DNA from: Eutreptiella sp. 'Long Island Sound 2002'
Lineage: Eukaryota; Euglenozoa; Euglenophyceae; Eutreptiales; Eutreptiaceae
Direction of reading: 5' to 3'
DNA: 64,000 bases
NCBI GenBank assembly: GCA_964036045.1
Contig: OZ038391.1
Span: 43,473,621-43,537,620, forward strand
Below the pieces are notes generated by a model, which had not been told where the DNA came from, did no database searches, and saw nothing but the letters and a program-made list of their open reading frames with translations. Numbering within the stretch: the stretch's first letter is position 1; every line of letters starts with the position of its first letter. Shown one piece after another: positions 48,144 to 58,224 of the stretch. Position numbers and translations under genes: made by a program.

Positions 48144-48851
48144 GAAAGATGTCCTTGAATTATGCCCTAGATCTTTTGATGTATTCCTGCAGGTTTTGTA
48201 GTTGAAAACCCAAACCAAAGCAGCAAGTAGAGCAAGAACAGGATATGGATCGAATCAATGATTGGTTTTGGAATCCAGTGTAACACAGAAGGGCTGCAGA
48301 TAGACAAAGCAGGTTTATACACAAAGATTCAATCACAAATGGATAATACAAAAGATTTTATATGAAAATTGGTCTGACTCTTGCCTCAGAGGTTGCATTA
48401 GGCACTTCATGTGCACTCTTTTGGGTGAAAGGGTGCTGGTTAGGACTGAGGGGCATAGATGTCAGGACCACACAGAAAATGACTTGGCCAAGCAACTGAA
48501 TTCAGAAACAGTTACAAAGTAGGACCACAATAAGTGGTAGAAACAATTGAGTATAGGGGTCTTGGGGTGGGAGACCACTAGGCTTAACCTCCAAGGCCTA
48601 AAGCATAAAATGCCTGTTTTATTTCGGTATATCCTCCATGAAGGAAGGTACCTCCGCTCAGTTGAGTGGTAGGGGTGAACTTCATGGGGGGCTAGGGTCA
48701 CAACCCTAGTTACTTTGAGAAAGTGTACTTTAGGCAACAAAAGAGAGATAAAAACACTTAAGTTTGTCCTAGCATCAACAAAGGGTTTTAAAGGGGGGCT
48801 TAGCCTGGATCAAGCCCTCCAAGAAAGACATGGCAATGACTTTTTCTTACT
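48143..48851 (-). repeat. E4 5' LTR
   Basis: Matches 37,822-38,530. On the minus strand it begins AGTAAG and ends CTTTCT. Confidence 0.93.
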
Positions 48852-48856
48852 TAAAA

Positions 48857-48969
48857 TACATACCTAATTTATGCTTTCTGATATGCCTACTTTATTCTGA
48901 TCTGGCCTATGCTACGCATGCGCGACACACGCGATCGCACTAGCGATCTTTACTCTGTGTCCCATTACA
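48857..48969 (-). repeat. E1 5' LTR, right piece
   Basis: The remaining 113 bp of the E1 5' LTR. With 37,669-37,821 it adds up to 266 bp when the E4 duplication is counted once, equal to the intact copy. Followed by CCTG, the E1 target duplication. Confidence 0.9.
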
Positions 48970-48973
48970 CCTG

Positions 48974-51583
48974 CAACTGGGCCCACACAGTGAACTGCCA
49001 GCGAATATCTGAAGCGACTCCGGGCTCCTCCAGGTGCGCAGGGAGGCAAAGGTAAGACGAGTGAACACCCCCCATTGCACCCACCCCTGCAAACAGGGCC
49101 CACCGCCACAGGTGCGGACCCGGACCCAAAGCAACGAGCTGCAGCGAAGGAAGCCAGTGACACCGGAGCAGCACCGGCACATGCGGGCAGGGCCAGGCGC
49201 GGCACAGCCGTGTGACCCGTCCTGCCCCGCAAGCACCACCAGCATGCATGCCCCGCCCTCCCGCCCCACGCGCGCCACACACACAGGCACGGCGGCATCT
49301 CCTTCCCGTGTGTGCCACCGCGGGGTACGGGGGCGGTCAACAGTCCAGCAGGCCTTGGGACCAGACAACCGCGATTCGCCTAACCCAGTCGTGTCGGCAC
49401 GAAGACAAGTGCAGACCGTGGGCCTGGGCGTCCGGCACAGGCCTTGACCCAGACCAAACCAACCCCCCCCCCTCCCCGGGTCTTGCTTTAATTTTCGTTC
49501 CGCCCCCCCCCCCCCCGAAACCCCTTGCCCCTCTCCCCCCTCAGCTCGAGGTCAGCTGGAAAAAAAAACCCGGTGTTCGGGACATTTCTCAGCGACACCA
49601 AGGATATTTTCTTGGGCAGCTGTACTACCATTGGAGGTGGGTTGCTTTTTCATCAACATCCCCCCTGCTCTGTTACAGATACAATGTCCCAGCACCTGTT
49701 GACTGACGATGACAACACCGACACAGACGATGGTGACGACGACAACAACAACGACGACATCAAGTCATACAAAAATGAACAGTTGGCTCAAATTTAGAAA
49801 ATAATTCTGCAAATCACGCAATCTGCAAAATGGAAAGGCAGGAAAGAGGCTGTGATCGTGCTTGACCTTGACAAACGCCTACAATATTGTGCAGGGGCCG
49901 ATAAATATTCGGCCATGCCAACTCATGACGACCCATGCCAATGCATATCGCCCCGCGGGACAGACTCGGGTGGCACACATATCACACCATGGCATATAGT
50001 AATGTGGCATAGCAAACCATGACATACCATGCCATGCCATTGGTAAAAGTGGGTTTTTTCAAAAACAAGTCAATCAATCTAACAGAGTCAGTCCAGTAGG
50101 CAAAGGTGGTTTGTACCAAAACAAGCTCAAGACGTCGCAATGCGCACAGTAGTGGCAGTAAAGTCCCACGTGCAGGTGTTGGTTCGAATCTCTTATGGTG
50201 TGGGTTGGAAACCCACTCCATGGGTCTGGTGCTTGAGGGTGGAGTGATAAAGCAGTGGAGATGAACTAGCCCAGTACCTGGACAGCGCATGCAAGGAGGG
50301 AGCTGTGGACATATGGATCAGCAAAATCACGCCCCCTGTTTTGTCTGTGTAAAACGTGGTAGCCCCGGGGAAAAGCTACCTCCTGAACAGAAAATCGTGT
50401 GGGGTTCCAATAAGGGTTGGGTGTTTTGGTGCCGGACAGTGGCCGCGTGAGGAGGATGGGATGGGGAGGTACTTGGCGTTTGACCATGGTGAGGTACGGC
50501 AAAGGATATTCACAGGCCTGGTGGAGAGTGTGTTGCCGAATTGCAAACCCGTGTTAATGAGCTCAACATCTCCACAAAAAATGTACAAAATGCTGGCGGC
50601 TTCTCTCAAAGTCGAGCTGGAGTCGTCTCAAAAGCCATGTATATATCCTGTGAAGCACCTTCGAACTCATAACAGCAGTGCCAAGTGGATGCACTATTGA
50701 TTTCACTTGTGACAGGCACATAGGTTGACATGCGCCGTATGCGACACACCAGAATGTGGCTATTTGAGCAGGTTCCAACTCATAGATACGGGACCAGTAT
50801 AGGGTGTAGCTCGGTGACCTCGGTGTCCACCAGAACAACGACCACAACGAACCCACCTATTTTACAGAGCTAGAGGCTCTAGGCTCAGGTGTCGCCCGAT
50901 GATGCCTGTCCGTGGGCCTTGGGTGAAGCCATTTCAATCTAAAATCAGAAATGGCACATAAACAATAACATATATAGAGAGTGCTCCACACTTTCCTCGC
51001 ATAGCTCTTCCTTGGCAGCGATGATAGGGTTCTGAAAGCGGCACACAAAGCGTCAGCGATGGGGCTGCGGTCAAAAACACCAAATCAGAAAGAGCAAATC
51101 TTGAGTGCCAAAAAAATGTCCAAAAAACACCCTAAAAATACTGTTTTTCTTGTAACCGAGAAAAAAAACTTTCTTCCCCGTGAATTGACCACCAACCACC
51201 GACGATTGGCAGCTAATCAAGAAACCACAAATACCGGAGGCAGTCGTCGTTGGTGTAGATCTTAAAGCCCCCCAACCACTCCTGCCTGGGGGATGAAGCT
51301 TTGTCATCTGCTTGGGGCCCTCCAAGGCTCCTCAGCAGTGGTCCTGGCGGCCCGCAGGCAAGGTCCTCCTGCACGTCCGCAACCCCTTTTGAGCGCAGAG
51401 TCAGCCTCCTACTCAGGAGCAAATCGGGTTGCGCTGACTTCGATCGCCTCTCTTCCATCTCAGCGTCATCCCGAGGCATGGCAATCCGGTGAGAGCCACG
51501 CGACAACTCCTGCCCGTCAGCAGCCGACCGCGATCGATTCGCAGCCGGGAACTGTTGGCCCGCGATTCCCGAGTTTAGGGGAA
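48974..51583. other. Flank of E1, no recognised gene
   Basis: The first few hundred bases are GC-rich and continue the LINE-like sequence that E1 interrupted at 9,824. A C run lies at 49,503-49,516. A plus-strand frame at 50,356-50,700 (114 codons) and a short Asp/Asn-rich frame at 49,684-49,797 have no family motif. I would not call either a gene. Confidence 0.5.
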
Positions 51584-52266
51584 TCAGGCGCCTGTTGTCT
51601 CCCGAAAGTAGACCCCAGGAGTAGCCGGGAGCCCCTCGCCGTTGTAGACGGCGAGCTGATTTCCGTAAAACAGAGAAGGCATGTCATCAAAAGCGTAGCG
51701 TACCGCACCGATGGGATTGGAAGATGAGAACCCCGAAAGTGATGGTGATGGTGGTCCGGGTCGACGCGGCGACGGCTGCCGGCCTCCAGACCGCCGGGTC
51801 CGACGCGGTGGCGTTGCAGTCAGCGCCACAAACCTCGAAGCCGTAGCCGCTCCGCAGCGCCAGCCCCTTGCCCTCGGTTCCAACGCCGTATGTCAGGGTG
51901 ACGCTGCAGCCGCCAAAGCGCACGTGCTCGACCCGCGGCCCGGAGTACACTAGGGACATCTCCCCGTACACCACGCTCCGGGCAGCGAGGACCAGGCGGT
52001 GCGCCACTGCCTGTTTGTTGAAGAGGTGGACGCATCCCGCAAAGCATTTGGTGCCAGGCGGGTTGGCAAGGTCAAGGGCCGTTGCCATGAAAACCTTGGG
52101 CCAGACAATGTTGGGTGCGTACCCGTATCCCGCGGTTTGCCCCATCCGGATCAAGAATGTCGCAGCTGAAGGCGGCGGGCTGTTGGGCTCGCTGGAGGGA
52201 CCAACTTGAACGATGCCGAAGGGAAATTCGGCATCGGTGCCCCCCCCAGTGCCGATGTACCATTCC
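51584..52266 (-). CDS. Sialate O-acetylesterase-like gene, 3' exon
   Basis: A CAG acceptor just before 52,266 starts the exon at E-W-Y-I-G-T-G-G-G. Then come F-P-F-G-I-V-Q-V-G, D-L-A-N-P-P-G, V-H-L-F-N-K-Q-A-V-A-H-R-L, F-E-V-C, and at the end A-V-R-Y-A-F-D-D and Y-N-G-E-G-L-P. These follow the C-terminal half of SIAE-family (SASA domain) esterases, including the His of the H-x-x-N-K-Q block. The last 45 residues are in a different frame. The change falls at a GGGG run near 51,730, suggesting an extra base. The enzyme family removes O-acetyl groups from sugars. The substrate here is unknown. Confidence 0.7.
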
Positions 52267-53349
52267 CTGAGGCAGAGGGGGAGAAAGAGCATGTCAGGGA
52301 ACGAAGAACCGGATGCATAGAGGGCGCGAACGCACCGCACTAGCACAGCGCACACACCGGGCTCTTATCTCGGATACTGTACTAGAACCAACTCCAAAAC
52401 CACCAACCATTCAAAACACCACATGCAAACAAGGCTAAAAGCTAAAAGAATAAAGATCTCGAAGCGGTGCAACTGCAACGGGCAGGTTTTGCATTAATTG
52501 CAATGATGTGCTATCTGGAGTTTTCTCTACTGTACCAAAACCATCCCCTGTGATGGGCGGTCGTGTTTATGAGGACTCCACATCCCGGCTCATATTACCT
52601 TGCGCACAGAAGGCCTTATCATTTGAGCCAGTATGAACCCCTGGGCTCTTATGGGTGTTGACTGTCGAGGGTTGAGAGCAGGCAAGGCCCTTGTGTCTGA
52701 TCCAGGGGCCCAGCATAGGTAGTCTCCTGCGTTCTCACACACACCACCTGCAGCTGTTGTTCAGTGCAAACTAATACTTCTGCTTTGTCCCCGGGGCACC
52801 CACCCCCCGTTTGCTCCGACCTGCCTGATACTTGATCCCATAACGGGGCTTGTTGTGGGGGGTTGCAGATCTATGAACCATCCACCTCTGGTCTCCTGCC
52901 ACGGCATGAAATCCCCGCGGTTTTGTGGCAGCAAACAGGTCCAGCTTCCCACTGGTATCCATGCTGACGCGGTGCGCACCTTGGGATTGCTGAAGGGCTG
53001 CTCTGTGGTACCAAACGGCTTTGCTGCGCTGTGGCAAAGGAATAAAAAGCTCGCGGCAACAAAGAGGTCTGCTACCAGGCCTCCAAGCAGTATGAGTCTG
53101 AAGCTGTTCGCATTGCCTCTGAGCAAACATGGGAGCGAGGCAGAGAGGGAGGGAGGAGACAGGAGCCAGGAGAGCGCGATGGCAGGGGAAGGCGTGGTGG
53201 AGAGAAGATAGTATGAGAGATACAGAGGGAGACAAAAAGAGGGAGGGGGAGAGGGAGGGTGAGGGAGCGAGGGAGCGAGGGAGAGGGTCTGTGTGTGTGT
53301 GTGAGTGAGTGAGTGTGTGTGTGTGTGTGCGTGTGTGTGTGCCAGAGAC
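52267..53349 (-). other. Intron of the esterase-like gene, with GT and GA microsatellites
   Basis: Joining 53,350 to 52,266 keeps the frame (CGA AG|G GAA). The donor reads AAG|GTCTCT and the acceptor CTCAG|GG. The intron has a GT-rich tract (53,285-53,341) and a GA-rich tract (53,140-53,284). Long open frames within it are not supported by homology. Confidence 0.55.
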
Positions 53350-53618
53350 CTTCGCCACTCTGACATCAGGCGGCCAAATCGGCATGAGTACAGTTCGTTC
53401 TGCCCCTTATTGCTCTCTCCCTGGTACCAGATGACGCCCTTGATATTCATGTTCATTAGAGGGCGTATTTGCGCGTTGTATTGCTGTGTGGGAAGCCCCA
53501 TCGTACCCATGATGGGCCCAGGGCACGGGCCGGACTTGCCATCTCCCAGCGTCTCCCTCGAGATCCAGTCCTCTACGCTGGTGCCCCCATAACTCGACTG
53601 CACCAGGCCGATGGGCAC
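53350..53618 (-). CDS. Sialate O-acetylesterase-like gene, middle exon
   Basis: After a TTTGCAG acceptor the exon reads V-P-I-G-L-V-Q-S-S-Y-G-G-T-S-V-E-D-W-I-S, then G-V-I-W-Y-Q-G-E-S-N, then L-M-S-E-W-R-R. These are hallmark blocks of SIAE/SASA esterases (V-P-I-G-L-I-x-S-S-x-G-G-T and W-Y-Q-G-E-S). The exon that should hold the catalytic Ser (G-Q-S-N-M) is not found upstream before the tandem repeats begin at about 54.6 kb. The gene is either truncated here or has a long, unrecognised 5' part. Confidence 0.75.
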
Positions 53619-54646
53619 CTGCAAAGCAGTGATGGGAGTAACTCCTGAGGAGGACCCCAGTCCCCAAGGTCACCCCACACCCTCACGACACTAAGCACAC
53701 TCTTTCGCACAGGGTGTCCCTGATCAATGTTGGCGCTCCCTGCCACTCACGGAAACATTTTTCATAGAATTTGTCGTGCACCCTGGAGCCGCTTATAGAC
53801 TTACCCATGTTGTGGACCAAATCGGTGCACTGATTGATCTACGAAAGTAACAAGCACAAACTCAGCGCATAAGTCACAAAGGTGTGCACCGCCGGGTGCA
53901 ACACATCAACCAGTTTGCGTGGCGGTTGGCAAGCCACGGACTGACGCGCTGACCAACTGTTCACTCGCACCACCAACGAGACTCACCAACTCCCCACCGG
54001 ACCCCGGGAAACGGGGGTGCGGTGGGGAAACTGGGAAACAGGCGAGAAGAAGAAGAGTCATATTGACAGCAAGCGACGGATAATGATGATACCCCGGATG
54101 CTCCTAAAGAAAGAGGCGAAGAGGCTTTGAGCTGTCGGAAATCACCCGACGGCGGTTGGCAGTCGCTTACTTAACGAGGATTGGCCAACCGCCGGCGGTT
54201 GACAGGGAAACACAGGCTCGGCTTGGGGTGGCGGGTTGGCTGGGTTGGGTATGTGTCAACCACCAACCTTGACTGATCCTGAAGCGCCTTCCACAGAGGT
54301 ACCATGGCAGACATATCAGGTCGTCTCAGGCTCCCCCGGACCTTGACTCAGGGCTACCGCAGACCCTGCGCGACGACCCAGGCGCAGTGAAGCCCAACAC
54401 ATACCCATGCACATGCACACATGCGTACACAACCATTTCAATTCATGGTCCTGACAGGGGGCACTGAGGCCCTACGCAAAACAGTCAGTGGAGTATCTGC
54501 GCTCACCCGCAAGCAGTGGTAGCCACTGCAAGTCTCACAATGTAGCACGGTGTCGGAGACACACGGGCGCACAGTCCGAGACATGATGCAGAAGGTAAGG
54601 GCCGAGCCACTAGTGAAGCCGGTTCGCCTGCCCCACGACCGTCTTC
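53619..54646. other. Upstream of the esterase exons, no further exon assigned
   Basis: Possible donor words (GTAAGT near 53,805; GTGAGT near 53,750 on the minus strand) may mark small exons. The sequence beside them does not match the esterase family, so none is called. Confidence 0.4.
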
Positions 54647-54850
54647 GGACGGACGGTCGGACGGACGGACGGACGGACGGACGGACGGACGGACGGACGG
54701 ACGGGCAGACCGACGGACAGACGGACCCACGGACCGACGGACCCACCGACCGACCGACCGACCGACCGACCGACCGACCGACCGACCGACCGACCGACCA
54801 ACCGACCGACCGACCAACCGACCGACCGACCGACCGACCGACCGACCGAC
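54647..54850. repeat. GACG then GACC tetranucleotide tract, copy 1
   Basis: About 200 bp of (GGAC)n changing to (GACC)n with few interruptions. It reads as PTDR or SVGR repeats in some frames, which is an artefact of the repeat. Confidence 0.95.
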
Positions 54851-55777
54851 CTCGTAATGGTCAGCGCCGTGTTTAATATTTCTATTTTTTCTGTCTACTT
54901 TTTATATATGCTTTTGCATATTTTATTATTGTTTGCGAGCTTGGAGACAGAGCGCGCTGCAAAGCGCGAGACGCGGTCGCCAGATCAGAGATGTGACCGT
55001 CAGCATTGACTACAGAGTTTATGAAACTCACGGATTTATAGTATAAGAAGCATTTTGAACGCTGTAGTTATAATTATTGCGAATGCCCGAATTTATAAAG
55101 ATGATTCTCGAATGTTGTAGAGTAGATCGTTCATGAAAGGGCCAGGTGCGTGCCCTGTTCTTTGTACGTTACGTGTCTGCAGGTATGCGCCAGTGGTGAG
55201 GCCCGGCAAGGGTCTATGAATCTTTCGTACAATGGGTATGGATGAACCTCATGCAGAAGGATGCAAAAGACGACATGAAACGTGTTGAGCTTGCATGCCA
55301 CTGACGGGGTTCAGGTGTTGTTTGCAGGATTTCTGGATAAAAGCAGCATGGCTTTTCCGCAACAGCAGGTGGAGATCAGCGGAACAAACATGGAGTGAAC
55401 AAGTCCACGTGGGAGAGGAACAAAGAAGTTCAACCCAAACAGGTCCCAAAGGGTAATGGGTAGGTATTGAACTCCAACGGTGGAGAGACCCAACCCTCAA
55501 GGACCCGCCAGACAACTCCAGCTTCCAAGAAATGGGCGCCAAACACCAAGACAAGGAGAACCCAAGGGGCTAGGGCTCTGGCCCTGTTACAGAAAGATTC
55601 ATAATTGGTCTTGCATGTCTTGCACCCACCTTGCCCAGGCCACACCGCATGTCAGACGACGACGGTGACTTTCATTCTCCACTGCCCAGCTCAGATTCGC
55701 GTGCAACGAGTCCATCATCGCGTAGCGAGTGGGAGTCACACAGCGCTGCAACTACTGAGGATGCGCGGAGCAACGGC

Positions 55778-56096
55778 TGTAATGGAATTGCCACTGGCAG
55801 TGCTGGCGTGCACGCGCTGAACATTGCGAGATCAGATTACAGATCACGCATCGCGCGCACAGCGCATGTTGAAATGTTTGAATAATGAAATGTGTATGGA
55901 TTTTATTATCTTGTCAATATTTCTCTTATTGTTTGTGCACAGGAACTGCCAGCTTATCATGTAGTGATACCGTTATCAAGGATTGACAATATCAAGGTCT
56001 TCTGCAGTTCCTGTGCACGTCCGGATTTCAGCATAAGGTGTGGTTCTTGGTTACAAAGCGGGGAAAGATAGACATAAACACAACGGTGTTATTACA
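55778..56096 (+). repeat. E5 5' LTR
   Basis: TATTTC at 55,918-55,923 lies 27 nt upstream of ACTGCCAGCT (55,945-55,954), which can pair with the primer-binding site. Confidence 0.9.
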
Positions 56097-56107
56097 AGCT
56101 GGCCAGT
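56097..56107 (+). other. E5 candidate primer-binding site, self-complementary with one bulge
   Basis: AGCTGGCCAGT directly follows the LTR. It pairs with ACTGCCAGCT in the LTR over 10 base pairs with one unpaired C. Confidence 0.5.
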
Positions 56108-56131
56108 CCGTTTCCGTAGTGACCAAGGAGC

Positions 56132-56425
56132 ATGCCATGCTCAGCATGTGAAGATTGCCGCTGCCAAGGAGCTGAAAGGCTTCGTTCAGAGCGAGACGAG
56201 AAGTCACGCGAAGCGCAAAGACTCCGTGGCGAGCAAGATGACAAGCGGCAAGCAGTACAGGAGCTGGAAAAGACCGCGGTGCTGCTACGAAGTGAACGAG
56301 ATGCTGCAGCGGCCGAGTTACAAAAGCTGAAGGAGCTGCTCAGTCAAGGCAAGCCACCACGCCAAAAAGAAGGACCGCGCAAAACTCACAGAGGAGTTCG
56401 TGCAGTGAAGGCGAACAACGGCTGA
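56132..56425 (+). CDS. Coiled-coil-like frame inside E5
   Basis: 97 codons, strongly charged with heptad-like spacing (E-R-L-R-S-E-R-D-E-K-S-R-E-A-Q-R-L-R, Q-E-L-E-K, A-E-L-Q-K-L-K-E-L-L). Similar charged repeats continue in another frame to about 56,630 (S-K-E-R-A-Q-R-S-V-E-L, G-A-R-A-A-L-S-S-E-Q-E-A-R-A-A-L). It is not a retrotransposon protein family that I know. It may be a captured host gene fragment. Confidence 0.4.
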   Translation: MPCSACEDCRCQGAERLRSERDEKSREAQRLRGEQDDKRQAVQELEKTAVLLRSERDAAAAELQKLKELLSQGKPPRQKEGPRKTHRGVRAVKANNG

Positions 56426-56639
56426 ACTGTTCAACAAAGGTACGTGCACGCAGATCAGTGAGCGCATTCAGCGATCGAACGCGTTGAGGGCGTGAGGATC
56501 AAGGAGCGCGCGCAGCGCTCAGTGGAGTTGGACAAGTGCAAGCAGTCCGTTGGAGAGCAAGGAGCGCGGGCAGCGCTCAGTAGCGAACAAGAAGCGCGTG
56601 CAGCGCTTGGTGTGGGCAAGGAGCGCGCGTAACTCTCAC

Positions 56640-57895
56640 AGGAGAGCAAGGAGATGGTTAAATAAGCCTTTGTTTGTCTGTAAGCGCTTCTTGACGCGCC
56701 TGTATGCTTAGCAGCTGTGAAATTTCTTTTGGAACTGATATGAATTGTTTATATTATTAAACTGTAAGGGTGAACGGAGTGCGAAGCACGCCTCCGTGTT
56801 TGTTTGTCTTTGCCGGCAGCGTGTTGAGTGTGTCTGTGCGAGAGAGCAAGCGTGTGCGAGTATGAGCGTGAGCCTACGTGCTAGTGCGACAAGCGTGTGT
56901 GCGAACAAAGCGAGTGGTTGCCTGCGACTGTGCGCGTGCAGCAGCCTGCTGCAGTGGTGAGTGTGTGCGCTGGCGCTTTGTGCATGCGCGCTGCTGTTTG
57001 GTTCGGCCTGCGTGTTGTTGGCCTTTGCGTGTGTGCGCGTCCGCCGACTCGCCTGCACTGGCTGCAGCAAAGGTGCTTACATGAAAAGATTTACGACAAC
57101 TTTGTATGTTGATTATGTTTGTCAGTATGCAACAGCTGTGTAGACCTGCAGGCAGCGGATGCTCATTCAAATGAGCAGATGACAAAATTCGCTATGACAG
57201 CCAAGCCAGTTTGGGGCTCTGCAACACTTTTGAAGGTGCTGCATAGCCATATGGAGGTATGGGCTTGGGTTGGTTTGCCTGTTTCAGGCAACGTGTTGGC
57301 TCTGTGATGAGCAGTCTTTTTTTGGCTATTTGACTTGTACAGCTCACAGTCTTTGCACCAGCACGTACACTGATGTACATTGTTGTGCACGGCACAAACG
57401 CAGCCTTGCTGTGCACGTGGGAACTGAGGTAGACAAACGACACAGTTTGTTTTTGTGTCTTGTTGTTTTCCACTCAGTGTTCGACTGCATTCTTGTGTGT
57501 GTCCAAAACTGCAGGTTTTGCGAAACATGCAGGATTTTCCCATAGGTTGGGAAACTTTTGCAGGTTTTTCGAAATGGTGGCAGTTTCTCACACAAAAGCA
57601 GCATGGTTTTTCATTATATTGTCAGACAAGTTCAAGTAGAACTGTTGTTTTTTTATATAGTGTGAACCAGCTTAGCAGGGGAGTGTTCAGCATAGCCCCT
57701 GATATGGAATGGGGTTTTGGAGCTTTAGGCATTTCAGGCTTTCCCCAACCCAACATAAAAAGCACAATGATTAGTATAGGCACACTTTCTGAATGTCTAT
57801 TTTGTAGGCATTTTAGAAAAAGAAGCCAGTGACAACCCCACTATTGGGTTATCAGTCCAGCCCTGCCTCTGACCTTCAGAGGTATGGCTGAACTT
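56640..57895. other. E5 internal non-coding region
   Basis: No protein recognised. It is T-rich toward the 3' end and ends in the polypurine tract. Confidence 0.6.
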
Positions 57896-57905
57896 AGGAG
57901 GGGAG

Positions 57906-58224
57906 TGTAATGGGATTGCCACTGGCAGTGCTGGCGTGCACGCGCTGAACATTGCGAGATCAGATTACAGATCACGCATCGCGCGCACAGCGCATGTTGA
58001 AATGTTTGAATAATGAAATGTGTATGGATTTTATTATCTTGTCAATATTTCTCTTATTGTTTGTGCACAGGAACTGCCAGCTTATCATGTAGTGATACCG
58101 TTATCAAGGATTTACAATATCAAGGTCTTCTGCAGTTCCTGTGCACGTCCGGATATAAGCATAAGGGGTGGTTCTTGGTTACAAAGCGGGGAAAGATAGA
58201 CATAAACACAACGGTGTTATTACA
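57906..58224 (+). repeat. E5 3' LTR
   Basis: Matches 55,778-56,096; preceded by the polypurine tract and followed by CGGC. Confidence 0.9.

Larger units (their letters stand above)
37822..48851 (-). mobile_element. E4: chromodomain Ty3/gypsy retrotransposon inside E1 5' LTR
   Basis: 709-bp LTRs (37,822-38,530 and 48,143-48,851), which differ at two positions I could find, flanked by TAAAA (37,817-37,821 and 48,852-48,856). The uninterrupted copy of the target is at 9,971-9,985. The element is 11,030 bp. Minus-strand order is gag, protease, methyltransferase-like domain, reverse transcriptase, RNase H, integrase, chromodomain. The LTR ends are AG...CT, not TG...CA. Despite the near-identical LTRs, pol has several stops and two frameshifts. 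Confidence 0.93.
9825..48969 (-). mobile_element. E1: non-autonomous LTR retrotransposon carrying nested E2, E3, E4
   Basis: Two 266-bp repeats with TGTAAT...ATTACA ends (9,825-10,090, and 37,669-37,821 joined to 48,857-48,969) are flanked by a 4-bp target duplication CCTG (9,821-9,824 and 48,970-48,973). Read on the minus strand there is a polypurine tract next to the left LTR and a self-complementary primer site next to the right LTR. Without E2 and E4 it is about 4.9 kb. It has no recognisable protein, so it must have been moved by enzymes supplied in trans (a LARD-type element). Its LTRs differ at 8 of 266 positions, the highest fraction in the nest, consistent with it being the oldest. 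Confidence 0.85.
55778..58224 (+). mobile_element. E5: small non-autonomous LTR retrotransposon
   Basis: 319-bp LTRs (55,778-56,096 and 57,906-58,224), TGTAATGG...ATTACA ends, five differences, flanked by CGGC (55,774-55,777 and 58,225-58,228). Unit 2 has the empty site (AACGGCAATCG near 59,960). The polypurine tract AGGAGGGGAG is at 57,896-57,905. The internal 1.8 kb encodes no retrotransposon protein but holds a coiled-coil-like frame, so it is a TRIM/LARD-type element dependent on helper enzymes. Confidence 0.9.

Noticed and set aside
12861-48969. Conclusion that the organism uses a non-standard genetic code.
   Set aside because: In-frame TGA occurs as well, and TAG, TAA and TGA each appear to end at least one frame; kept only as a question.
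50130-50210. Possible tRNA because of a GGTTCGAATC T-loop word.
   Set aside because: No A box at the right distance and the flanking stems do not pair.
52761-53349. Reverse-strand frames continuing the esterase exon.
   Set aside because: They run through GT and GA microsatellites and lack family motifs; splicing from 53,350 to 52,266 restores the family pattern in frame.
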